Shown here: piece by piece, positions 19,146 to 28,305 of the stretch
Layout: each line of letters begins with the position of its first letter
How positions within the stretch are numbered: position 1 is the first letter of the stretch
From: an uncultured Clostridium sp.
GTDB lineage: Bacteria > Bacillota > Clostridia > Clostridiales > Clostridiaceae
Length of the DNA: 64,000 nucleotides
Reading direction: 5' to 3'
Assembly: GCA_934746785.1 (NCBI GenBank)
Contig: CAKVFO010000001.1
Span: 41,061-105,060, forward strand
Made by a program: the position numbers and the translations under genes
The notes under the pieces: generated by a model
What the model saw: only the letters and a program-made list of their open reading frames with translations
Databases searched by the model: none
What the model was told of the DNA's origin: nothing

Positions 19146-20813
19146 TTGTTACTATCAGGATCGGATATAGTTGTTAAATCTTTAATAGATGAAGGTGTTA
19201 AAATAGTCTTTGGTTATCCAGGCGGACAGGTTATAAATATCTATGACTCGCTATATAAATATCAAGATGAAATAAAGCACGTATTAACATGCCATGAGCA
19301 AAATGCCGCTCATGCAGCAGATGGTTATGCAAGAGCTACAGGTGAGGTAGGTGTTTGTATCGCAACTTCAGGCCCAGGTGCAACTAATCTTGTAACTGGA
19401 ATTGCAACAGCTTATATGGATTCAATACCACTAGTAGCGATTACAGGAAATGTTCCAATGAACCTTCTAGGAAAAGATAGTTTCCAAGAAGTTGATATAA
19501 GAGGAATTACAATGCCTATAACAAAGCATAATTACATTGTTAAGGATGTAAATAAACTTCAGGAAGTAATTAGTGATGCTTTCCGTATTGCAAAGGAAGG
19601 CAGACCAGGCCCAGTTTTAATTGATATTCCTAAGAATATTCAGATTGAAAAAGCTGAGTATAAAAATATAAGTAAAGCAGAGCCAAAGAAGTTTAAAGTA
19701 AACCAAGATAAAATTAAGACAGCCATTGAAATGATTAATAAGGCTAAGAAACCTTTTATATATGTTGGTGGTGGTGCAGTTGCATCAAATGCAGCTGAAC
19801 AAGTTTTAGCTTTAGCTGAAAAGATAAATTCACCAATATGTAATTCATTAATGGCTAGAGGTGTAGTTCCAAGTAATCATCCGTTATATACAGGTATGAT
19901 TGGTATGCATGGAACAAAAGCTTCCAATATAACAGCTACAAAATGTGATTTATTTATAGCATTAGGTGCAAGATTCTCTGATAGAGTTATCTCTAATCCA
20001 GAAAACATCAGCAATGCTAATATAATTCATATAGATATAGATCCAGCTGAAATTAATAAAAATGTTAAGGTAGACTTATCAATTGCAGCAGACTTAAAGG
20101 ATGCTTTAGAGCTTATCGTTCCAGCAATTAATGAGAAGAATAATGAAGAATGGTTAGAAAACATGAATTCATTAAAGAAACTACCTGCATATAAGGCTGA
20201 AGGAGAAGATGTATTAAGTCCAAAGGTATTATTTGATGCTTTAAATAAAGTAAAAGATAAAGAGTTAATAATATCTACTGAAGTTGGGCAGCATCAGATG
20301 TGGACTGCTCAATATTATAACTTTAAGAAACCAAGAACTCTTATAACATCAGGTGGACTTGGAACAATGGGATTTGGACTAGGAGCAGCCATTGGTGCTC
20401 AGTTTGGAAGGCCAGATTGTAAAGTTATTAATATAGCAGGAGATGGAAGCTTCATGATGAATTGTCAAGAAATTGCTACTGCTGTCTCCAATAAATTGCC
20501 AATTATCATGATTATTATGAATAATAATGTTCTAGGAATGGTTAGACAATGGCAGACTCTTTTCTTTGATAAGAGATACTCTAATACAACACTAAATAGA
20601 AAAACTGATTTAGTTAAACTTGCTGAAGCTTTTGGGGCTGAAGGTTATAGAGTAAGAGAAAAGGATGAACTTGATGATGTCTTAAGTAAGGCATTAGAAG
20701 CAGAGGGACCAGTTCTTATTGATTACAGAATTGATAGCGATAAGAATGTATTCCCAATGGTTGCTCCAGGAGCACCAATTAATCAAATAATCACTGAAAG
20801 TGATCTTGATTAA
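19146..20813 (+). CDS. ilvB: Acetolactate synthase large (catalytic) subunit
   Basis: Thiamine-diphosphate enzyme joining two pyruvates, or pyruvate and 2-oxobutyrate. 555 aa: N-terminal TPP domain with catalytic Glu51 in CHEQNAAHAADGYARA, central domain, and C-terminal TPP motif GDGSFMMNCQEIA...NNN. The start is TTG at 19146, set by the strong AAGGAGGGGG just before it; no ATG is available nearby. Last gene of the operon, behind a 64-base gap with only a weak hairpin. Confidence 0.96.
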   Translation: MLLSGSDIVVKSLIDEGVKIVFGYPGGQVINIYDSLYKYQDEIKHVLTCHEQNAAHAADGYARATGEVGVCIATSGPGATNLVTGIATAYMDSIPLVAITGNVPMNLLGKDSFQEVDIRGITMPITKHNYIVKDVNKLQEVISDAFRIAKEGRPGPVLIDIPKNIQIEKAEYKNISKAEPKKFKVNQDKIKTAIEMINKAKKPFIYVGGGAVASNAAEQVLALAEKINSPICNSLMARGVVPSNHPLYTGMIGMHGTKASNITATKCDLFIALGARFSDRVISNPENISNANIIHIDIDPAEINKNVKVDLSIAADLKDALELIVPAINEKNNEEWLENMNSLKKLPAYKAEGEDVLSPKVLFDALNKVKDKELIISTEVGQHQMWTAQYYNFKKPRTLITSGGLGTMGFGLGAAIGAQFGRPDCKVINIAGDGSFMMNCQEIATAVSNKLPIIMIIMNNNVLGMVRQWQTLFFDKRYSNTTLNRKTDLVKLAEAFGAEGYRVREKDELDDVLSKALEAEGPVLIDYRIDSDKNVFPMVAPGAPINQIITESDLD

Positions 20814-20849
20814 CAAATTAATTAGCTAAAAATAATATATATAAATAAA

Positions 20850-20897
20850 AACAGACTATTTCAGGAAACGTAACTCCTAAAATAGTCTGTTTTTTTG
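20850..20897 (+). terminator. Terminator of the ilv/cim operon
   Basis: ACAGACTATTT and AAATAGTCTGT form an 11-bp stem followed by TTTTTTT, about 37 bases after ilvB. Confidence 0.88.
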
Positions 20898-21090
20898 CTT
20901 CAATTGAGTCAGAAACAATGTTTTTATCATTTATAATAATTTCTTTCGATGTGGGTTCAATAATTCAAACAGTCATCTAAAAGGTTTGCTGAGAAGAATC
21001 TTTATAAAATGTTATAAAAATTTTTAAAGGGAAGATACTAATAGATATTAAAAGAAAGTTCTTGGTTTAAAAAAAGATTTGTTATTTTAG

Positions 21091-21230
21091 TTAGCTGGCT
21101 AAATTAGTACATACAAAAAATGATATTTTTATATTGAAATTATATTAAATTTATATTACTATTTTCAATAGTAGCCACAAACTATTAAAATATGTTATTT
21201 TATAGAGTGATATTATTGTTAGTCGACTAA
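21091..21230 (+). promoter_or_regulatory. Two palindromic operator sites upstream of marR
   Basis: TTAGCTGGCTAA (21091-21102) and the perfect palindrome TTAGTCGACTAA (21219-21230) share TTAG(N4)CTAA. The second abuts the marR RBS. Paired related palindromes before a marR-exporter operon are typical MarR autorepression sites; this is inference from position and symmetry. Confidence 0.6.
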
Positions 21231-21249
21231 ATAAAAGGAGGGGGAATTA

Positions 21250-21717
21250 TTGTTTGTTAATAAGTCATTATTAGGATTGTTCCTTCAAACTGCAAGACTT
21301 CAGTTTTTAAGAACTCATAGCTTATCAGGAAAAACTGAGGCACATCATGGGCAAGGAGGCTTGCTTGTAGCACTTCACTTTAAGGATGGTCAGACTCAAA
21401 AAGAATTAGCACAGCTTATGGGAAGAAAACCAGCAACTATGACTGTTATGATTCAAAGAATGGAGAAAAATGATCTAGTGAAGAAGGAGCAGGATAAAGA
21501 AGATCAAAGAACTACTAGAATCTATATAACAAAGAAAGGAGAAGAAGAATATAAAAAAGTAAGAGAGATATTCGAGCAAATGGAGGAAGAGATGTTTGCA
21601 AACTTTTCTGTTGAGGAAAAGATTGTTTTTAAGCGGCTTTTAATGCAGATACAAGATAATTTTTTAGAAAAGATGCCAGAGGTAAAGTTATTTTGCCAAG
21701 AAAGTAATGAAAAATAG
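21250..21717 (+). CDS. MarR family transcriptional regulator
   Basis: 155-aa winged-helix repressor. The recognition helix lies in QKELAQLMGRKPATMTVMIQRMEKNDLV and the wing in EQDKEDQRTTRIYITKKGEE. Start TTG at 21250 is set by AAGGAGGGGG six bases before. It heads an operon with two ABC half-transporters (20-base gap), so it probably senses a toxic compound and derepresses the exporter. Two palindromes upstream are candidate operators. Confidence 0.9.
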   Translation: MFVNKSLLGLFLQTARLQFLRTHSLSGKTEAHHGQGGLLVALHFKDGQTQKELAQLMGRKPATMTVMIQRMEKNDLVKKEQDKEDQRTTRIYITKKGEEEYKKVREIFEQMEEEMFANFSVEEKIVFKRLLMQIQDNFLEKMPEVKLFCQESNEK

Positions 21718-21736
21718 GACAGGAGGATATTACTAG

Positions 21737-23929
21737 ATGTTAAAGTTAATTAAATACTTAAAAAGTTCAGTAGGTGCAGTATTAATGATTGTATTGTTAT
21801 TACTGGTACAAGCTTTTTGCGATCTTTCATTACCTGATTACACATCTAACATAGTTAATGTTGGAATTCAGCAAGGGGGAGTAGAGGATGCTGTCCCAGA
21901 TGTAATTAGAAAGACAGAATTAGATAGGATTTTATTATTTACAAATGAAGATGATAAAAATAATATTTTGGATAATTATACATACTTGGATAAAGGGTCA
22001 TTAAGTGAAAGTGAATTTAATGATTATAAAAAGGATTATCCAGAATTGGAAAGTGAATCTCTATATAAATTAAATGATGTTAATAATGAAGAGAGGGATT
22101 CATTAAATAATATATTTGGAAAACCTATAATGATTGTTTCTACTTTAGAAGGTCAAGAAAATAGTGATCAAGTATTTATGGGAATTTCTATGATGTTAAA
22201 GGAACAACGTGATGCACAGTTTGCTCAAATGGCAGATAAATTTGATGATATATCAGATAGCATGGTTACTCAAGCAGCAACTACTTATATTAAAAATGAA
22301 TATAAGGCTATAGGAATTGATACTGATAAGATGCAGATTAATTACATTTTATTTACTGGAGCTAAAATGATAGGAATAGCACTTGTAAGTATGGCTGCAG
22401 CTGTAGTAGTAGGCTTTATAGGTGCAAGAGTAGCGGCTAAGATTGCTAGAGAGCTTAGAGGTAAGGTATTTAGTAAGGTTATGAGATTTTCTAATGAAGA
22501 AATGGAAAAATTCTCAACAGCTTCATTAATTACTCGTAGTACAAATGATATTCAACAAATACAAATGTTTATTGTTATTTTCCTAAAGGTTGTGTTATAT
22601 GCACCAATATTAGGACTTGGAGGAGTATATAAAGTATTCCAGACAGATGTATCAATGTCATGGATAATAGCTTTAGCTGTAGGGGTAATATTTGTAGTTA
22701 TCCTAGGTTTATTCACAATTGTAATACCAAAGTTCAAAGTTGTTCAAAAATATGTGGATAAATTGAACTTAGTTACTCGTGAAATAGTAACAGGTATTCC
22801 AGTAATAAGAGCTTTTAGTACCCAAGAGCATGAATATGAAAGATTTGAAGCTGCTAATAAAGATTTAACTAAAACAAATCTTTTTGTTAATAGAGTAATG
22901 GCAGGAATGATGCCATTGATGATGCTTATTATGAATGCTGTAACAGTACTTATTGTGTGGAATGGTTCAAAGGCAATAGATGCTGGAAACATGCAAGTTG
23001 GAGATATGATGGCATTTATGCAGTATGCAATGCAGATAATTATGGCATTCTTAATGATTTCTATGATATCAATATTACTTCCAAGAGCTTCAGTTTCAGC
23101 AGCACGTGTTAATGAAGTTTTAGATACAGACATAGTATTAAAAGATATAGAATCACCTAAGAAATTTATAGAAAGCAGAAAAGGATATGTTGAGTTTAAG
23201 GATGTTTCATTTAAATATCCAGATGGAGATGAAGATGTTCTTCAAAATATATCATTTACTGCAAGACCAGGAGAAACTACTGCCTTTATAGGAAGTACTG
23301 GTTCAGGAAAATCTACATTAGTAAATTTAATTCCACGTTTCTATGATGTAACTGAAGGTGAGATATTAGTAAATGGAGTTAATATTAAAGAAGTTTCTCA
23401 ACATGATTTAAGAGATAAGATAGGTTATGTACCTCAAAAAGGTATATTATTCTCAGGAACTATTGAATCAAATCTTAAGTATGGTAAGATGGATGCTTCA
23501 ACAGCAGATGTAGAAAAGGCTGCTGAAATTGCTCAAGCTACAGAATTTATTAATTCTAAACCAGAAGGATTTGAATCACCTATAGCACAAGGTGGTACTA
23601 ATGTATCAGGAGGTCAAAAACAAAGACTTTCAATAGCTAGAGCTATAGCTAAAGAGCCTGAAATATATATATTTGATGATAGTTTTTCAGCTCTTGACTA
23701 TAAGACTGATGCTACTTTAAGAAGAGCTTTAAAGAAAGAAACAGGTGATAGCACTGTTCTTATAGTTGCACAAAGAATAAGTACTATTTTACATGCTGAT
23801 CAAATAGTTGTTTTAGATGAAGGTAAGGTAGTAGGCAAGGGAACACATAAAGAACTTTTAAAGACTTGTGAAGTTTATAGAGAGATAGCTGAATCACAAC
23901 TTTCAAAGGAGGAACTTGCAAATGAGTAA
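21737..23929 (+). CDS. Heterodimeric ABC exporter, degenerate-site half
   Basis: 730-aa half-transporter with six membrane helices and a C-terminal ATPase domain. An unusual extracytoplasmic insertion (about residues 45-205) separates helix 1 from helix 2. Walker A is GSTGSGKST, signature VSGGQ. Walker B reads IYIFDDS, with Asp instead of the catalytic Glu, as in the BmrC/TM287 half of heterodimers. Its partner begins 8 bases before its stop. Likely exports drugs or lipophilic compounds under MarR control. Confidence 0.9.
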   Translation: MLKLIKYLKSSVGAVLMIVLLLLVQAFCDLSLPDYTSNIVNVGIQQGGVEDAVPDVIRKTELDRILLFTNEDDKNNILDNYTYLDKGSLSESEFNDYKKDYPELESESLYKLNDVNNEERDSLNNIFGKPIMIVSTLEGQENSDQVFMGISMMLKEQRDAQFAQMADKFDDISDSMVTQAATTYIKNEYKAIGIDTDKMQINYILFTGAKMIGIALVSMAAAVVVGFIGARVAAKIARELRGKVFSKVMRFSNEEMEKFSTASLITRSTNDIQQIQMFIVIFLKVVLYAPILGLGGVYKVFQTDVSMSWIIALAVGVIFVVILGLFTIVIPKFKVVQKYVDKLNLVTREIVTGIPVIRAFSTQEHEYERFEAANKDLTKTNLFVNRVMAGMMPLMMLIMNAVTVLIVWNGSKAIDAGNMQVGDMMAFMQYAMQIIMAFLMISMISILLPRASVSAARVNEVLDTDIVLKDIESPKKFIESRKGYVEFKDVSFKYPDGDEDVLQNISFTARPGETTAFIGSTGSGKSTLVNLIPRFYDVTEGEILVNGVNIKEVSQHDLRDKIGYVPQKGILFSGTIESNLKYGKMDASTADVEKAAEIAQATEFINSKPEGFESPIAQGGTNVSGGQKQRLSIARAIAKEPEIYIFDDSFSALDYKTDATLRRALKKETGDSTVLIVAQRISTILHADQIVVLDEGKVVGKGTHKELLKTCEVYREIAESQLSKEELANE

Positions 23930-25763
23930 TAGGAAACCAGGAATGGGCCATGGACCAATGGGTAGAATGCATGGCGAGAAAGCTAAGGATTTTAAGGGAA
24001 CATTAAGTAAATTACTTAAGGAAATGAAACCTTTTAGAGTTGGTGTAGCAGCTGTAATTCTTTTTGCTATTGTAAGTACAGTTTTTTCAATAGCAGGACC
24101 AAAGATATTAGGTAAAGCTACAACTGAAATATTTAGAGGATTAGTTGCTAAAGTTTCTGGAAGTGGACTTGGAATAGATTTTGATTATATAGCTAAAATT
24201 CTAATTACTATATTAGGACTTTATTTAGTAAGTTCTATATTCCAATTTATGCAGAGTTATATAATGAGTGGTATTTCTCAAAAGTTATGTTATAACCTTA
24301 GAAATGAAATGGAACATAAACTTGATAGAATGCCAATGAATTATTTTGAAACTAGAACTCATGGTGAGGTCTTATCAAGATTTACTAATGATATAGATAC
24401 GTTAGGACAAAGTTTAAATCAAAGTATAACTCAAGTAATTACTTCAGTAACAACTTTAATTGGTATTTTAATAATGATGCTTTCTATAAGCGTTAAGATG
24501 ACTTTAGTTGCAATACTTGTACTTCCAATTGCAGGAGGATTAATAGCAGGAGTAGTTAAGAAATCACAAAAATATTTTAAGTCTCAACAAGAATACTTAG
24601 GTCATGTAAATGGTCAAGTTGAGGAAGTGTATGGAGGCCATAATATAGTTAAGGTATTTAATGCTGAGGAAAGATCCATAGAAGAATTTAATGAAGTAAA
24701 TAATAAGTTATATGATTCAGCGTGGAAATCACAATTTTTATCAGGTATGATGATGCCTATTATGACTTTTGTAGGAAACTTAGGTTACGTTGGTGTTTCT
24801 ATAATGGGTGGATATCTTGCAGTTAAGGGATCTATTGAAGTAGGAGATATTCAATCATTTATTCAATATGTAAGAAACTTTAATCAACCAATAGCACAAC
24901 TTGCTCAAGTATCAAATATGTTACAAACTACAATGGCAGCTGCTGAAAGAGTTTTTGAATTTTTAGAAGAAGAGGAAGAAGAACAATTTGTTAAGAATCC
25001 AGTAAGTATAAAAGGACTTAATAGCAGTGTTGATTTTGAAAATGTTCATTTTGGATACAATCCTGATAAGATAATAGTTAATGACTTTAGTGCTCATGTT
25101 AAACCAGGACAAAAGGTTGCAATTGTTGGACCAACTGGTGCAGGTAAGACTACAATGGTTAAGCTTTTGATGAGATTCTATGATGTTAATAGTGGTGCAA
25201 TTAAAATTGATGGTCATAATATTAAGGACTTTAATAGAGCAGAACTAAGAGAAATGTTTGGTATGGTTCTTCAAGAAACATGGCTATTTAATGGAAGTAT
25301 TGCTGATAATATTAAGTATGGAAAACTTGATGCTACTCAAGAAGAAATAGAAGAGGCAGCTAAGGCAGCACGTATTCATCATTTTATTAAGACTTTACCT
25401 GGTGGATATAATATGGAACTTAATGAAGAAGCAACGAATGTATCTCAAGGTCAAAAGCAGTTATTAACTATAGCAAGAGCTATTTTAGCTGATCCTAAGA
25501 TATTAATATTAGATGAAGCAACAAGCTCAGTTGATACTAGAACAGAACTTTTAATTCAAGAAGCTATGGATCATTTGATGGAAGGAAGAACAAGTTTCAT
25601 CATTGCACACAGGTTATCCACAATTAGAAATGCAGATATCATTTTAGTAATGAAAGATGGGGATATAATTGAGCAGGGTAATCATGAGGAGTTACTTAAA
25701 AAGAAAGGTTTCTATTATAACCTTTATAATTCTCAATTTGAAAAAGAAGAAAGTGTTTGTTAA
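23922..25763 (+). CDS. Heterodimeric ABC exporter, canonical ATPase half
   Basis: 613-aa half-transporter. A short Gly/Met/His-rich N-terminal tail (KPGMGHGPMGRMHG) precedes six helices and the ATPase domain. Walker A is GPTGAGKTT, Walker B ILILDEATSS with the catalytic Glu, but the signature is VSQGQ rather than SGGQ. Together with the partner's DD Walker B this makes one active and one degenerate ATP site, the known heterodimer pattern. ATG 23922 has AAGGAGG nine bases ahead and overlaps the previous gene by 8 bases. Confidence 0.9.
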   Translation: MSNRKPGMGHGPMGRMHGEKAKDFKGTLSKLLKEMKPFRVGVAAVILFAIVSTVFSIAGPKILGKATTEIFRGLVAKVSGSGLGIDFDYIAKILITILGLYLVSSIFQFMQSYIMSGISQKLCYNLRNEMEHKLDRMPMNYFETRTHGEVLSRFTNDIDTLGQSLNQSITQVITSVTTLIGILIMMLSISVKMTLVAILVLPIAGGLIAGVVKKSQKYFKSQQEYLGHVNGQVEEVYGGHNIVKVFNAEERSIEEFNEVNNKLYDSAWKSQFLSGMMMPIMTFVGNLGYVGVSIMGGYLAVKGSIEVGDIQSFIQYVRNFNQPIAQLAQVSNMLQTTMAAAERVFEFLEEEEEEQFVKNPVSIKGLNSSVDFENVHFGYNPDKIIVNDFSAHVKPGQKVAIVGPTGAGKTTMVKLLMRFYDVNSGAIKIDGHNIKDFNRAELREMFGMVLQETWLFNGSIADNIKYGKLDATQEEIEEAAKAARIHHFIKTLPGGYNMELNEEATNVSQGQKQLLTIARAILADPKILILDEATSSVDTRTELLIQEAMDHLMEGRTSFIIAHRLSTIRNADIILVMKDGDIIEQGNHEELLKKKGFYYNLYNSQFEKEESVC

Positions 25764-26023
25764 TGAACTACGTATATATAATTAAATGTGGGGATGGTTC
25801 ATTATATACAGGATGGACTAATGACTTGAAGAAGCGATTTAAAAATCATTGTGAAGGAAAAGGTGCTAAATATACAAGAGGAAGAGGACCTTTAGAACTT
25901 GTATATTTTGAAACTTTTGAAGATAAAAAAGAGGCGATGAGAAGAGAATACGCTATTAAAAAATTAAAAAAATTGAAGAAGGAAAAATTAATAGAAGGTT
26001 TTAGAAAACCAAAGTTAGTTTAA
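25763..26023 (+). CDS. GIY-YIG nuclease superfamily protein (UPF0213-like)
   Basis: 86-aa single GIY-YIG domain: NYVYIIKCGDGSLYTGWTND carries the GIY and YIG-equivalent (YVY...YTG) with the catalytic arginine in LKKRFKNH, then the AKYTRGRGPLELVYFE and EAMRREYAIKKLKK motifs of the YhbQ/UPF0213 group. The start ATG overlaps the stop of the ABC gene (TAATG). The role is not established; DNA repair is often suggested. Confidence 0.9.
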   Translation: MNYVYIIKCGDGSLYTGWTNDLKKRFKNHCEGKGAKYTRGRGPLELVYFETFEDKKEAMRREYAIKKLKKLKKEKLIEGFRKPKLV

Positions 26024-26029
26024 AGGAAG

Positions 26030-26070
26030 TATCAGATGGTTAAGTCTCTTAGCTATCTGATATTTTTTTA
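26030..26070 (+). terminator. Terminator of the marR-exporter operon
   Basis: ATCAGAT / ATCTGAT stem with extra internal pairing, followed by ATTTTTTT, just after the GIY-YIG gene. Confidence 0.7.
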
Positions 26071-26185
26071 ATTTAGTTAATTTCAGGTAAAAAAAGTTAA
26101 TAGTTTACGAAAAAATGTTATTTAATAAGAAGATAAAAGATATAATTTAGTTTGTTACAAGAATCGATTCTGTAGAACTAAAGAT

Positions 26186-27596
26186 GTGAGTATTATTTTA
26201 TCTACACTTATTGCTGTATGTACATGTTTTAGTACAGCTGTAACACCCAAGGCTGCACAAGTACCAAGTAATGCAACTTTACTTAATACTTATGGTAAAA
26301 CTTTTGGGAAGTCTGGAGTTGCAATACCAGCTTACAAGATGAGGGATAGAAATGTAATTAACTTTACAAAGAAAGAATATAATAGTGTTACGGCTGAAAA
26401 TGAAATGAAACCAGATGCTGTATTAGGAAGAAATCCAAAGACAATTTCTGTAGCACAAGCTAAGTCAATGGGATACTATATTCCAGCTGGATATTTAGAA
26501 AGTACAGTACCTCAACTTAACTTTTCTTCAACAGACAGTATGTTAACTGGAGCAGGTTATGTAAGCCAATCAGTTATGGATAAGAGAATGGAAATGTATA
26601 TCAAGACTGTTTTAGGACACATTTATAAATCAAAATACAAAGATGTAATTTATGCATGGGATGTTGTTAATGAATATTTACATGCTAATAAATCAGGATG
26701 GTTAAATTCATCAATCAGGGTCAAGCTAATAAGATTTGTGCTGGTGTTGAAATTCAAATTACAGAATTAGATATTTCAGGATCTAATCAAGAATCGTATT
26801 GCTATAATCTAATGAAATCAATTATTGATCAAAAGAATAAAGGTGCTAATATTTCTGCTATTGTTTGGTGGGGACTTTCAGATGACGTTTCATGGCGTAA
26901 AAATAATAAGCCATTATTATTCTCTAGACTTGGTGTAAAGAAAGGTATGTATCAAAAAGTTTTACAAGCATACTATGATTCAAATATTAAGCAAACTTCC
27001 AAACCACAACAGCCTTCAGAACCACAACAACCTTCAAAGCCGGAACAAACTCCAACTACTACAGGACAAGTTAATCCTTCAGTTGGAGAAACTGCTAAAA
27101 TAGCTGATGGATGGTATTATATTAAAAATGCAAATGCAGGTAAATACCTTCAAGTTGCTGGTAATGCGGCTAAGGCTATTACTAATGTATGTCAATGGAC
27201 TTATAAAGGAAAGGCTAACCAGCAGTGGATATTTGAATCAGTTAGTTCAGAACCAAAAAATTCAGAACCAACAGAACAATAAATCCACAACCAAGTACTC
27301 CAGTTTCAGCAAATTTAAAACTTAATTATAATATAAATAATTGGGGCTCAGGATATCAAGTTAATTTCAAAGTTAGTAATGAGACATTAGCTGATGTTTC
27401 AGGATGGACATTAAAGATTAAGAAGAGTGATATTAATATTGGTTCAAGCTGGAATGTTACAGTTAACGAAGTAGGAGATTATTATGTAATTACTCCACTT
27501 AGCTACAATTCAAATGTTGCTAAAGGTAGAAGTGTTGAATTTGGAATTCAAGGTTCAGGAAGAATAGGAAATACTATAAACTATACGTTAAGCTAA
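26186..27596 (+). pseudogene. Broken secreted GH10 xylanase with carbohydrate-binding modules
   Basis: Three pieces in three frames. Piece 1 (26186-26770) has a signal peptide (ILSTLIAVCTCFSTAVTPKAAQ region) and a GH10 start (VTAENEMKPDAV, and AWDVVNEYLHAN with the acid/base Glu). Piece 2 (26698-27282) resumes at VEIQITELDIS with the nucleophile Glu, then a Pro/Gln/Ser linker and a ricin/CBM13-like unit (WYYIKNANAGKYLQVAGNA). Piece 3, to 27596, is a CBM2-like module (VSGWTLKIKKSDI). The residues expected between the two catalytic motifs are largely missing, so there is an internal deletion near 26700-26715 as well as a frameshift near 27270-27285. The start region also lacks an RBS. Originally a secreted xylan-degrading enzyme. 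Confidence 0.85.
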
Positions 27597-27614
27597 TATT
27601 ATAAATAATAAAAA

Positions 27615-27652
27615 GCCGTATTCAGATATTAAATCTGGGTAGGGTATTTTTT
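27615..27652 (+). terminator. Terminator after the xylanase remnant
   Basis: GCCGTATTCAGAT pairs with ATCTGGGTAGGGT (one G-G mismatch, some G-U) and is followed by ATTTTTT. Confidence 0.55.
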
Positions 27653-27709
27653 ACGTATATTACGTATATATTGTAACTATAATTTAAGAATTTAAATAGT
27701 ATAAATATA

Positions 27710-27737
27710 TGGACAATTTAATTTTTTATGATAAAAT
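27710..27737 (+). promoter_or_regulatory. Probable glmS promoter
   Basis: TGGACA (27710-27715), 16-base spacer, TAAAAT (27732-27737). The start would be near 27744, about 80 bases before the ribozyme cleavage site. Confidence 0.5.
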
Positions 27738-27822
27738 GTCTGTAGGTATAAAATCTAACAAAGAAAGGAAGGAAGTGGCAATAACTTACGTATTTAAAAA
27801 GGTATTTAGTTAATTATAATAA

Positions 27823-28178
27823 AGCGCCAGGACTTAAGGTAAAATAGATAGTATGAGAAAATAAAAAAGGAAACTCAGCTTGAGAGCTGAGTAAGTTCGT
27901 ATAACCAAATCATAGATTTGTAATGGGAAAAAGGAAACTCAGCTTGAGAGCTGAGTAAGTTCGTATAACCAAATCATAGATTTGTAATGGGAAAAAGGAA
28001 ACTCAGCTTGAGAGCTGAGTAAGTTCACCTAAACCAAATCATAGATTTGGAGGTTCACTTAAGTTGACGAGGATGGGGAGTATCGAATTCTTCGGCGGGT
28101 GCCCCACGGTATCGCACTACCGTAAATGACTGACAAAGCTATGAAGTGATTTGTAGTACAAATTCAGTCTGGTGTTAA
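27823..28178 (+). ncRNA. glmS ribozyme with greatly enlarged P1 arm
   Basis: Self-cleaving riboswitch that uses glucosamine-6-phosphate as cofactor and lowers glmS expression. The cleavage site is A27823/G27824 in AAAGCGCCAGGACTTAAG. The core motif GTTGACGAGGATGGGGAGTA (from 28063), then TATCGAA, TTCTTCGGCGGGTGCCCCACGG and the ATCGCACTACCG hairpin, match the family closely; the 3' P4-type domain (ACTGA ... TCAGTCTGG) ends near 28175. P1 is formed by ACTTAAG (27832-27838) and CTTAAGT (28058-28064), but about 218 bases lie between the strands instead of the usual short loop, including a 64-bp tandem repeat. The catalytic core looks intact. Confidence 0.92.
27864..28056 (+). repeat. 64-bp tandem repeat (three units) inside the glmS ribozyme P1 arm
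   Basis: Units start at 27864, 27928 and 27992, exactly 64 bases apart. Units 1 and 2 look identical; unit 3 is identical through GTAAGTTC (28025) and then diverges slightly. Each unit encodes two hairpins: ACTCAGCT-TGAG-AGCTGAGT and CAAATC-ATA-GATTTG. In unit 3 the second hairpin is extended by AACC/GGTT-type pairing that closes onto the P1 strand. No coding capacity. Confidence 0.92.
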
Positions 28179-28305
28179 AACCTTCATTAGGGCTTTTTGA
28201 TTTTCAGGATTATTATACCTAAAAGATTTTTGCTGAAACAAAAGTTTTAAGAAGAGTAACTTAAAATTAAATAAATTTGCATAAACAAGGAAGGAAGATT
28301 TTTAT

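Noticed and set aside
22744..23133. 129-residue antisense frame within the ABC exporter gene
   Set aside because: Hydrophobic shadow of membrane-helix codons, no RBS or family.
27864..28056. Regular repeats that resemble a CRISPR array
   Set aside because: Units are contiguous 64-bp copies without variable spacers, there are no cas genes, and the array lies within the P1 arm of the glmS ribozyme.
28176..28305. Second terminator or riboswitch between ribozyme and glmS
   Set aside because: Only a 3-4 bp stem before TTTTT; the ribozyme acts by cleavage and needs none.
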